Shown here in pieces: positions 25,608 to 32,889 of a stretch of DNA of 64,000 nucleotides (the first letter of the stretch is position 1; each line of letters opens with the position of its first letter). A program made the translations under genes and the position numbers. This DNA comes from Paenochrobactrum gallinarii (GTDB taxonomy: Bacteria; Pseudomonadota; Alphaproteobacteria; Rhizobiales; Rhizobiaceae), in assembly GCF_014205685.1 (NCBI RefSeq), contig NZ_JACIIU010000009.1, forward strand, positions 41,267-105,266. The letters are read 5' to 3'. The notes beneath the pieces were generated by a model. It saw only the letters and a list, made by a program, of their open reading frames with translations, did not search any database and had not been told where the DNA came from.

Positions 25608-26295
25608 GGGCTTACGCTCACGTTACGGGCGCATTGAAGTTTTACACGGCATCAATCTCACCGTCGATTCCGGCGAGATTGTCACTGTTGTGGGTGCTAA
25701 TGGTGCGGGTAAAACCACATTATTGCGCTGCCTTTCTGGTTTGCAGCCCGTTTCTGAAGGTTCAATCAACTTTCGTGGCGAGACAATCACCAATCTGGCA
25801 GCGTTTCGCCGCCCTTCGCGCGGGCTGACACAATCCCCCGAAGGTCGTCAGATTTTCACCAATCTTTCGGTAGAGGAAAACCTGCGTCTTGGCGCTTTCC
25901 TCTTCCGTGACGATCAGGTGGAAAAAGATATGGCCGATGCTTTTGCCATGTTCCCTATCCTGAAAGAAAAGCGCAATCTTCCAGCCGGCGGCCTTTCCGG
26001 CGGCCAGCAGCAAATGCTTGCTATGGCGCGCGCTTTGATGGGCCGTCCGGCTTGTTTACTGCTGGATGAACCGTCCATGGGGCTTGCACCAATCATTGTT
26101 CAGCAGATTTTTGATGTGGTCAGCAATTTGAAAACTTTAGGCGTCACCATTCTGCTGGTGGAACAAAATGCCTATGGTGCGTTGAAAATTGCCGATCGGG
26201 GTTATGTGATGGAAACCGGTAACATCACAATGCAGGGTTCTGCCGAAGAGCTGATTGCCGACCCTAAAATCCGGGAAGCTTATTTGGGAATTTGA
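25594..26295 (+). CDS. LivF-type ABC ATPase (paa cluster)
   Basis: 233 residues. Walker A is GANGAGKTTLL, the signature motif GLSGGQQQMLAMARAL, Walker B CLLLDEPSMGLAP and the switch region LLVEQNAYGAL. The ATG at 25594 with GGAG upstream is preferred over an in-frame ATG 42 nt earlier inside livG. It partners the LivG-type protein as the second nucleotide-binding subunit. Its TGA is one base away from the next ATG. Confidence 0.92.
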   Translation: MLTVEGLRSRYGRIEVLHGINLTVDSGEIVTVVGANGAGKTTLLRCLSGLQPVSEGSINFRGETITNLAAFRRPSRGLTQSPEGRQIFTNLSVEENLRLGAFLFRDDQVEKDMADAFAMFPILKEKRNLPAGGLSGGQQQMLAMARALMGRPACLLLDEPSMGLAPIIVQQIFDVVSNLKTLGVTILLVEQNAYGALKIADRGYVMETGNITMQGSAEELIADPKIREAYLGI

Positions 26296-26296
26296 T

Positions 26297-28234
26297 ATGT
26301 CTGTGACCATTACCCGCGACGAAAATATCGCCATTGTGACGGTTGATAATCCGCCGGTTAACGCTCTCGGCCAAGCCTTGCGCCAAGGCCTTTGGGATGC
26401 AGTAGCGACGCTGGATCAAGACCCTCAGGTAGAGGCCGTTGTGCTTATCTGCGCTGGCCGTACTTTTATCGCGGGCGCAGATGTGCGCGAATTTGGTTTG
26501 CCCCCACAACCGCCGCATTTGCCTGATGTCGTTGCGAAAATTGAAAATGCACAAAAGCCTTGGGTTGCAGCCATTCATGGTTCGGCTTTAGGTGGCGGGT
26601 TGGAAGTAGCCATGGGCTGCCGCTTCCGCGTTGCTGTTGCAAATGCTTCTCTCGGCCTGCCGGAAGTCACCCTGGGTGTTATTCCGGGCGCTTCAGGCAC
26701 CGTGCGTACGCCGCGCCTCATCGGCCTCGAAAAAGCAATCAGTATGGTCACATCCGGCAAGCCGGTGCGTGCAGAACAGGCTCAAAAAGATGGCCTCATT
26801 GATGCGGTCATTGAAGGTGACTTGCAAGAAGGCGCCATCAATTTTGCACGCAGCGCCATCAAACAAGGGCTTCCAAAGATTTTGTCGCAACGTTCCGCGC
26901 CACAAGCTGATGACTCGTTTTGGGAGCAGCAAAAAGCTGCTGTCATCAAAGCAGCCAAAGGTGCAAGCGCGCCTTTGCTGGCCTTTGAATCCATTCGTCA
27001 AAGCACGCTTTTGCCATTTGATGAAGCGATGGCCTTTGAGCGCAAAACATTTCTGGAACGTCGTGGTTCCAAAGAAGCCGCAGCTTTGCGCCGTATTTTC
27101 TTTGCAGAGCGTAATGCGACCAAGCCTGACTTTGTTAAAGACATCACACCAATCGAAATTAAAAAGACGGCTGTTATCGGTGGCGGCACTATGGGTGCAG
27201 GCATCGTTATGGCGCTTAGCAATGCCGGTTATCCGGTTGTGCTCGTCGAACAGGATGCGGAAGCTGTTGCCCGCGGCCTGAGCAATGTGCAAAAAATCAT
27301 TGATGCCAGTGTTAAACGTGGCATTTTGAGTGAGGCTCAGGCCGAAGCTCGCCTGAGCAGCATCAAAGGCACCAGCGATTATGCCAATCTGGCCGATGTT
27401 GATCTGGTCATTGAAGCCGTTTTTGAAGAGATCAGTGTCAAGCGCGATGTATTTGCAAAACTAGGCCAAGCATGCCGTGCGGATGCAATTCTGGCCACCA
27501 ATACATCTTATCTTGATCCGCGTGATATTGCACAAGGTCTGCCTCATGCCGAGCGTTTTATCGGTCTGCACTTCTTCAGCCCTGCGCATATCATGAAACT
27601 GATGGAAATTGTGCCGACACCGGAGACATCAGAACCAGTGCTGGCAACCGCTTTTACTTTGGCCGCAAAGCTTAAGAAAATGCCGGTACGAGCCGGTATT
27701 TGCGAAGGCTTTATCGGCAATCGCATTTTGAAACGCTATCGGGCGGCGGCAGAAAACCTGCTGCGCAAAGGCAATAAAATTGCTGATATCGATGCAGCGA
27801 TGCGTGGCTATGGTCTGGCTATGGGCCCTTTTGAAGCGCAAGATATGGGCGGCCTTGATATTGCATTTTTGCAACGTGAAGGTGCGCGGGCAACAGGCGC
27901 AGATGTGCCGGAAACTTTGGGCGATATTCTGGTGCGTGCCGGACGTAAAGGGCAAAAAACCCAAGGCGGCTGGTATGATTATGTTGAAGGCGAGCGCAAA
28001 GGCCGCCCGTCAGCACAAGTTGATGCATTGTTGCAAAATAAAATCAGCGCTGAACAGCCATTGTCACTCGAAGCAATTGCCGAAACACTGGTTGGTGAAA
28101 TGGCGGCCGAAGGTCAGGCTATTCTTGATGAAGGCATTGCGCTCAGTGCCGTCGACATTGATCTGGTCAAAATCCACGGTTACGGCTTCCCGCGTTGGCG
28201 CGGCGGCCCGATGTTTGCCAGCGACAAAGCGTAA
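26297..28234 (+). CDS. Fused enoyl-CoA hydratase / 3-hydroxyacyl-CoA dehydrogenase, probable PaaF+PaaH replacement
   Basis: 645 residues. Residues about 1-190 are a crotonase domain (FIAGADVREFG, IHGSALGGGLEVAMGC, LPEVTLGVIPGASGT). Residues about 290-480 are the NAD-binding part (TAVIGGGTMGAGIVMALSN), with the HFFSPAHIMKLMEIVPT loop, and two C-terminal helical domains follow (GFIGNRILKRY; YGFPRWRGGPM). It is shorter than E. coli FadB/FadJ and resembles peroxisomal bifunctional enzymes. As paaF and paaH are absent from the island, it most likely hydrates 2,3-dehydroadipyl-CoA and oxidises the product to 3-oxoadipyl-CoA. It is the last gene of the paaN-liv operon. Confidence 0.88.
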   Translation: MSVTITRDENIAIVTVDNPPVNALGQALRQGLWDAVATLDQDPQVEAVVLICAGRTFIAGADVREFGLPPQPPHLPDVVAKIENAQKPWVAAIHGSALGGGLEVAMGCRFRVAVANASLGLPEVTLGVIPGASGTVRTPRLIGLEKAISMVTSGKPVRAEQAQKDGLIDAVIEGDLQEGAINFARSAIKQGLPKILSQRSAPQADDSFWEQQKAAVIKAAKGASAPLLAFESIRQSTLLPFDEAMAFERKTFLERRGSKEAAALRRIFFAERNATKPDFVKDITPIEIKKTAVIGGGTMGAGIVMALSNAGYPVVLVEQDAEAVARGLSNVQKIIDASVKRGILSEAQAEARLSSIKGTSDYANLADVDLVIEAVFEEISVKRDVFAKLGQACRADAILATNTSYLDPRDIAQGLPHAERFIGLHFFSPAHIMKLMEIVPTPETSEPVLATAFTLAAKLKKMPVRAGICEGFIGNRILKRYRAAAENLLRKGNKIADIDAAMRGYGLAMGPFEAQDMGGLDIAFLQREGARATGADVPETLGDILVRAGRKGQKTQGGWYDYVEGERKGRPSAQVDALLQNKISAEQPLSLEAIAETLVGEMAAEGQAILDEGIALSAVDIDLVKIHGYGFPRWRGGPMFASDKA

Positions 28235-28241
28235 AAAAATC

Positions 28242-28276
28242 AAAAGGCTCCGATGTTTCCACCGGAGCCTTTTTAA
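28242..28276. terminator. Rho-independent terminator
   Basis: AAAAGGCTCCG pairs with CGGAGCCTTTT over 11 bp around a 10-nt loop and continues into TT. It ends the paaN-liv operon and, read the other way, the convergent MFS gene. Confidence 0.9.
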
Positions 28277-28289
28277 TAAATACCGTAAT

Positions 28290-29774
28290 TTATTGTGCTT
28301 TATTCAGGCGATAAACCCCGAACGCAGTCATGAAAACACCCACTGCGGCCACAGCAATCACCACAACGAATGACTGGTCAAATGCCAGATAGGCATTATC
28401 CAGCAATGCGCTGACCTGATCGGCAGGCAATGTTTCAGCCACCAGCTTTGCCCCGTCGAGACTATCAGAAGCAGCTTTTGCATGAGCCGGATTTTGTGCC
28501 GCAAATTCCGGCAACACCAGATTGAGGCTATAGATGGCGGTCATCAGACTACCCATCACCGTCACACCAATAGAACCGCCAAGCTCATAGGACACTTCTT
28601 CGATAGAAGCTGCCATACCGGCTTTATCAGCGGACGCATTGCCCATAATCGCTGTTGATGCACCCGTCATGGCAGCGCCGACACCAAAGCCGACAATCAT
28701 CAGCGGCAACAACCAGATCATGGTCTCCATTTTGTAGCTGAGGAGATATAAAACAATTCCCACGCCCGACATACCAAGCGACAAATAAAGCGCTCTGGCG
28801 GTGCCCACACGGTTCATGAAGAACCCCATCAATGGTGCGGCCACAAATGCGGCCAGCGGAATAGGCAGGATCAGCAATCCGGCCTGCAATGGCGAATAAC
28901 CGGCAACCAGCTGCAAGCGTTGTGTGAAAACCAATTCCACCCCGATCAGCGATGCAGAGGCAACGGAAGCGGTCAAAACACCAGACGAAAATTTGCTGTT
29001 TTTAAAAAGCTGAAAATCAAGCAGCGGCTCGGTGCGCTTGTTCTGACGTTTAACAAACATTACTGCCGCAATCAAACCGATCACCAATGCACCAGCAAAA
29101 AGCAACAGATCGCGATCAGGTTTACCGAGTTCCTTCAAAGCAAAAGTCAAAGCGATCAGCGCCAGCATGATTTGCACCGAACCGATAAAGTCCCACGCAC
29201 GCGCTTTGTTGCCGCCGCGTTTTTCCAAAACGATCATGCCGACAATAAAAGCTGCAATCACAACAGGCACATTAATGAGGAAGACCGAACCCCACCAGAA
29301 ATATTCAAGCAGCACGCCGCCAACCACCGGCCCCACGGCAGCGCCACCGGCTGCAATCGAGCTCCAGATACCAAGCGCCAGCGCACGCTCTTTTTCATCC
29401 TGAAACGTAATGCGGATGATCGACAAAGTGGCAGGCATCATCATAGCCGCACCAACCGCCAGACCGATACGTGCACCAATCAAGAAATTAGCACTTGGCG
29501 CAAAAGCAGCCGCCGTTGAAGCGAACCCAAAAACAATAAGGCCACACAAGAACATGGTCCGGTGCCCGATACGATCACCCAAAGTGCCGGTTCCCGGCAA
29601 CAGACCAGCCACCACCAACGGATAAGCATTGATGATCCATAATTTTTGCGATGCGCTGGCATGCAGGTCATGTGTCAGACGCGGCAATGCCGTGTAAAGC
29701 ACTGTCATATCAATAACAATCAGCAGTAAGGCACAGGAAACAACAGCCAGTACGATCCAGCGATTATTCGTCAT
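28290..29774 (-). CDS. MFS multidrug efflux transporter, DHA2 (14-segment) family
   Basis: 494 residues with about 14 hydrophobic segments. DHA2 marks include VLYTALPRLTHDLHA after the first segment (motif D1), GTLGDRIGHRTMFL (motif A), and the motif C region IAAGGAAVGPVVGGVLLEYFWW. Such pumps (EmrB, QacA, SmvA) use the proton gradient to expel cationic or lipophilic drugs, often quaternary ammonium compounds. No EmrA partner is present, so export across the inner membrane only is likely. It is divergent from a TetR gene 64 nt away, the standard layout for a repressed pump. Substrate not predictable. Confidence 0.9.
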   Translation of the reverse strand: MTNNRWIVLAVVSCALLLIVIDMTVLYTALPRLTHDLHASASQKLWIINAYPLVVAGLLPGTGTLGDRIGHRTMFLCGLIVFGFASTAAAFAPSANFLIGARIGLAVGAAMMMPATLSIIRITFQDEKERALALGIWSSIAAGGAAVGPVVGGVLLEYFWWGSVFLINVPVVIAAFIVGMIVLEKRGGNKARAWDFIGSVQIMLALIALTFALKELGKPDRDLLLFAGALVIGLIAAVMFVKRQNKRTEPLLDFQLFKNSKFSSGVLTASVASASLIGVELVFTQRLQLVAGYSPLQAGLLILPIPLAAFVAAPLMGFFMNRVGTARALYLSLGMSGVGIVLYLLSYKMETMIWLLPLMIVGFGVGAAMTGASTAIMGNASADKAGMAASIEEVSYELGGSIGVTVMGSLMTAIYSLNLVLPEFAAQNPAHAKAASDSLDGAKLVAETLPADQVSALLDNAYLAFDQSFVVVIAVAAVGVFMTAFGVYRLNKAQ

Positions 29775-29838
29775 TTTTCAACACCATTCATAAAAAAAAC
29801 TACTTGTATCATGCAGCGCTTAATTTAAATCCTCTTGT

Positions 29839-30480
29839 ATGGAAACTAAAAAATTCAAAAAAATCGGCCGCCCGCGTGTTGTTGATCGCAACAAGGTGCT
29901 GGATGCCGCTGAACACTTGCTGGTGGAAGGTGGTATCGAAGCTCTCACGATGGATAATGTCGCGCGTGAAGCGGGCATCACCAAGGGTGGTGTGCAATAT
30001 TGTTTCGGCAATAAAGACGGCCTCATGCGTGCTATTATCAATCGCTGGAGCGCTGTTTTTGATGTGAAGGTCAATATCTGTAAGCAAGGTTCCACTGATC
30101 CGCGCGCCCATATTGCTGCGCATATAAAAGTAACCCGCGAGGGTGAACAGACCGACGATTCCCGCTTTTCTGCCATGATGGCCAGCCTCGTGCCTAATAG
30201 CGAGCAATTGGAGGAAAGTCGCAAATGGTACAGCCACCAGATCGACGGCCTTGATATGAACGATCCTGCCGACCGTAAGGCTCGTTTGGCTTTCATAGCC
30301 GCTGAAGGCGCATTTTTGCTACGCAGCTTCAATCTCTTCGCCTTCACTGAAAGTCAGTGGCAGGAAATCTATGATGATATTGAAAAGCTGATCGCACCAG
30401 AACAAGACAGCTCAAGAGCTTGGCATCAGGCACAAAATCCATCCGACCCAAGTGACCACATGGAAGCGGCAAGCGATTGA
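29839..30480 (+). CDS. TetR-family regulator next to the MFS pump
   Basis: 213 residues. After a KKIGRPRVVDR lead, the helix-turn-helix is VLDAAEHLLVEGGIEALTM followed by AREAGITKGGVQYCFGNKDGL. The C-terminal part has the TetR_C_33-like run DPRAHIAAHIKV. It very probably represses the divergent pump gene and itself. No ribosome-binding site is visible at the ATG, and the promoter region is short, so the transcript may be leaderless. Two TTGTAT words (around 29802 and 29834) in the shared region could be part of an operator. The C-terminus lies next to IS3 debris; I cannot exclude that its last residues are altered. Confidence 0.85.
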   Translation: METKKFKKIGRPRVVDRNKVLDAAEHLLVEGGIEALTMDNVAREAGITKGGVQYCFGNKDGLMRAIINRWSAVFDVKVNICKQGSTDPRAHIAAHIKVTREGEQTDDSRFSAMMASLVPNSEQLEESRKWYSHQIDGLDMNDPADRKARLAFIAAEGAFLLRSFNLFAFTESQWQEIYDDIEKLIAPEQDSSRAWHQAQNPSDPSDHMEAASD

Positions 30481-30528
30481 TGGCTTGGCTGGTGTGCTTT
30501 CCGATAAGATCATAGAAAACAAAAGGCA

Positions 30529-30885
30529 ATGATCCGCAAGGATTATGCCGCTTTAAGTCTGAGCAGACAGTGCAGACTACTGAAGATCAACCGGTTATCA
30601 ATGTATTATAAGCCTGTCGGAGTTGAGCCAGAAACGCTGATGCTTATGAATGAGGCTATTTTCAAATACGGCAAGCCTGAAATAATGAATAGTGATCAAG
30701 GGGGCAATTTATAGGAAGGGACTGGATCAACATTCTGACTGACGCCAACATCAAAATATCAAGGGATAGTCATAGGCGTTATCCCGACGATATTTTTATA
30801 AAAGACTATGGCGATCCCTCAAACAAGAAGCCGTACATCTCCATGAATTGCCGGACAACACCACGGCGAACAAAAGATAAAAAAT
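30529..30885 (+). pseudogene. Remnant of an IS3-family transposase (orfB), internally deleted and frameshifted
   Basis: The frame begins DYAALSLSRQCRLLKINR, the usual N-terminal helix-turn-helix of IS3-group OrfB. After MLMNEAI it jumps to FKYGKPEIMNSDQGGNL, which in intact enzymes lies well over 100 residues later in the integrase core (normally GKPEI.N.DQGSQFT). A stop codon follows. Past it, the same frame resumes with DWINILTDANIKISRD, and after a frame change [19 protein letters not shown] appears, both normal OrfB tail segments. The element is therefore long dead. Neither orfA nor terminal repeats could be defined with certainty; a stretch at 30495-30530 (LSDKIIENK) may be the end of orfA. 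Confidence 0.82.
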
Positions 30886-31036
30886 GCGCAAAATCGTCAA
30901 AAGAATGGCCATGATAATAGCCCGCATAATAACTATAGACACCGGTAATAATATTGGGATTGATTATCCGCTCTGAAGTCGGCATCAGCGTAAAGGGACT
31001 ATCAAAATAATTATCTATCCCTCGATCTGTCTTTAA
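30880..31036 (-). pseudogene. N-terminal fragment of a CatB/Vat-related hexapeptide O-acetyltransferase
   Basis: On the minus strand an open frame reads [15 protein letters not shown], then [28 protein letters not shown]. The [20 protein letters not shown] pattern is what I recall from the N-terminus of CatB-related xenobiotic acetyltransferases, just before the left-handed helix domain. The frame then runs into antisense IS3 remnant sequence and stops at 30806. No start codon is present before YFDSPF. So the gene has lost both ends and is non-functional. The family call is from memory of related proteins. Confidence 0.6.
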
Positions 31037-31238
31037 TTAATTAAAAATTATATCAGACAATTATGAGAAACTTTCCGATGAAAATCAATAAATCCACTCA
31101 ATAATTGATGATCATTTCTCATCTGCACGAGACGTCACATATCTATTCTATGCCATAAAAAAGAACTACATAAATTTATTAATGCCATTATAAAATCCTG
31201 AACAAGCAGGCAATTGTAGTCCAATCAAAGGTTGAGCA
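31037..31238. other. AT-rich intergenic stretch upstream of the CDF gene
   Basis: No coding frame or strong structure is apparent. It joins the IS3/acetyltransferase scar to the CDF transporter and must contain the latter's promoter. Confidence 0.5.
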
Positions 31239-32132
31239 ATGAGCGGAAATCACGACCATGTTGATGCAAGCAGCACACCGGTATCACGGCTTTGGCTGGC
31301 GTTTTTCTTAACCGGCAGCTTTATGATTGCCGAAATTGTCGGCAGTTATGTAACAGGCAGCCTCGCTTTATTGTCCGATGCCATGCATATGGCAACAGAT
31401 ACATTTGCTCTCGCATTAGCGCTGATTGCTATCTATTTAGGCAGGCGCGCCGCGGATTTATTCAGAACATATGGCTATTCGCGCTTTGAAATATTAGCCG
31501 CAGCCATCAATGCGCTTTTGCTGCTTATCGTTGCATTTTATATTTTATACGAAGCCTATATCCGTATAGCAGAACCCGCCGAAGTTCAGTCGGTTGGCAT
31601 GCTTGTTGTTGCTTTTATCGGTTTAGTCGTAAATCTGATTTCCATGCGATTGCTGACTGGTAAGAAGGATGAAAGCCTGAATGTTAAAGGCGCATATCTG
31701 GAGGTCTGGGCTGATATGCTCGGCTCTATCGGCGTTATTGCCGGCGCGATAATTATTTACCTAACCGGATGGCAATTGGTAGATTCCATCATCGCAATTG
31801 GCATTGGTTTTATGGTGTTTCCGCGCACTTGGATTCTCTTGAAAGAATGCATCAATATTCTATTAGAAGGCGTTCCGGTGGGTATTGATTTAGCTGAATT
31901 GAAGCAATCAATCTTATCTGTTCAGGGCGTAGCTGAAATTCATGACCTGCATGTCTGGTCACTCACCAAAAGTGAGCATTCACTGACAGCACATGTCGTT
32001 ATGAATCCTGCAACGGATGGTGAAAATTTGCGCCGTAAAATTGAACAAGTACTTCAGGAGCAATATCATCTTCATCATACAACATTACAGATGGAACAAG
32101 AAAATTGCGCACGCGCAGAAGCTATTCATTAA
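31239..32132 (+). CDS. Cation diffusion facilitator (CDF) family metal exporter
   Basis: 297 residues with six hydrophobic segments and a cytoplasmic C-terminal domain (VAEIHDLHVWSLTKSEHSL). CDF proteins exchange Zn2+, Co2+, Ni2+ or similar ions for protons across the inner membrane. The first half-site is SDAMHMATD in segment 2. The second half-site in segment 5, usually HxxxD, reads EVWADMLGS here, so a Glu replaces the His. A short His-containing N-terminus (GNHDHVD) is present. The substitution could shift metal choice from zinc. It stands alone with no metal regulator beside it, convergent with kdpE. Confidence 0.88.
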   Translation: MSGNHDHVDASSTPVSRLWLAFFLTGSFMIAEIVGSYVTGSLALLSDAMHMATDTFALALALIAIYLGRRAADLFRTYGYSRFEILAAAINALLLLIVAFYILYEAYIRIAEPAEVQSVGMLVVAFIGLVVNLISMRLLTGKKDESLNVKGAYLEVWADMLGSIGVIAGAIIIYLTGWQLVDSIIAIGIGFMVFPRTWILLKECINILLEGVPVGIDLAELKQSILSVQGVAEIHDLHVWSLTKSEHSLTAHVVMNPATDGENLRRKIEQVLQEQYHLHHTTLQMEQENCARAEAIH

Positions 32133-32162
32133 ATTAAAAGACCTGCCAACACGCTCCTCCGT

Positions 32163-32870
32163 TTAGTCAGCGTCAAAGGTTTCCGGCTCCCGCAGCCGGT
32201 AACCAACACCGGTTTCCGTCAGAATATAATATGGCTGATCTGGAATATCTTCCAGTTTCTGGCGCAATTGACGCACATAGATACGCAAATATTGCACATC
32301 ACTCATACCACCCCAAACCTGATCCAGAATAAAATTATGTGTCAGCACTTTGCCCGCATGTTGCACCATAATGCGTAAAACATCATATTCTTTCGGCGAG
32401 AGTTTCACCTCCTGCCCTTTGAGCCGCACAATACGTTTGACCAAATCAACCGATAATTCTCCGGTCTGAAATATAGGCTTTTCACCTTGCTTCTGAAACT
32501 TATGCCGCAAGGCTACGCGAATACGTGCCGCCAGTTCTTTCATACCAAATGGCTTGGTCACATAATCATCAGCACCCGTTTCCAGCGCTTTAACGATTCC
32601 TGCCTCATCGGTGCGGCTTGAGAGGATAATCACTGGCAGATCAAGCTTTTCTGAACGCCAAAGACTTAAAAGTTCATGGCCTGACATGTCCGGCAGCCCC
32701 AAATCCAGTAAAACCAGATCAGGCTTATCAGCTTGCATGATCTCGCGCGCAATCTCAGCAGACGGAGCCTCTAAAACCGCAAAGCCTTCTGTACCAAGCC
32801 CTACCCGCAACAATTTACGGATCGGCGGCTCATCATCAACGACAAGAATTTTGACTACATTTTGTGTCAT
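32163..32870 (-). CDS. kdpE: KdpE, response regulator of the kdp operon
   Basis: 235 residues of the OmpR/PhoB class. The receiver domain has DDE at 12-14, phosphoacceptor Asp56 in LVLLDLGLPD, and Lys in YVTKPFGMKEL. The winged-helix part contains LSPKEYDVLRIMVQHAGKVL and YLRIYVRQLRQKLE. Phosphorylated KdpE switches on the potassium pump genes under K+ limitation or osmotic stress. It is the last gene of the unit, 19 nt after kdpD, and probably acts on an A/T palindrome at 40505-40516 upstream of the operon. Confidence 0.95.
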   Translation of the reverse strand: MTQNVVKILVVDDEPPIRKLLRVGLGTEGFAVLEAPSAEIAREIMQADKPDLVLLDLGLPDMSGHELLSLWRSEKLDLPVIILSSRTDEAGIVKALETGADDYVTKPFGMKELAARIRVALRHKFQKQGEKPIFQTGELSVDLVKRIVRLKGQEVKLSPKEYDVLRIMVQHAGKVLTHNFILDQVWGGMSDVQYLRIYVRQLRQKLEDIPDQPYYILTETGVGYRLREPETFDAD

Positions 32871-32889
32871 TGAATATTCAGCCCTTCAC

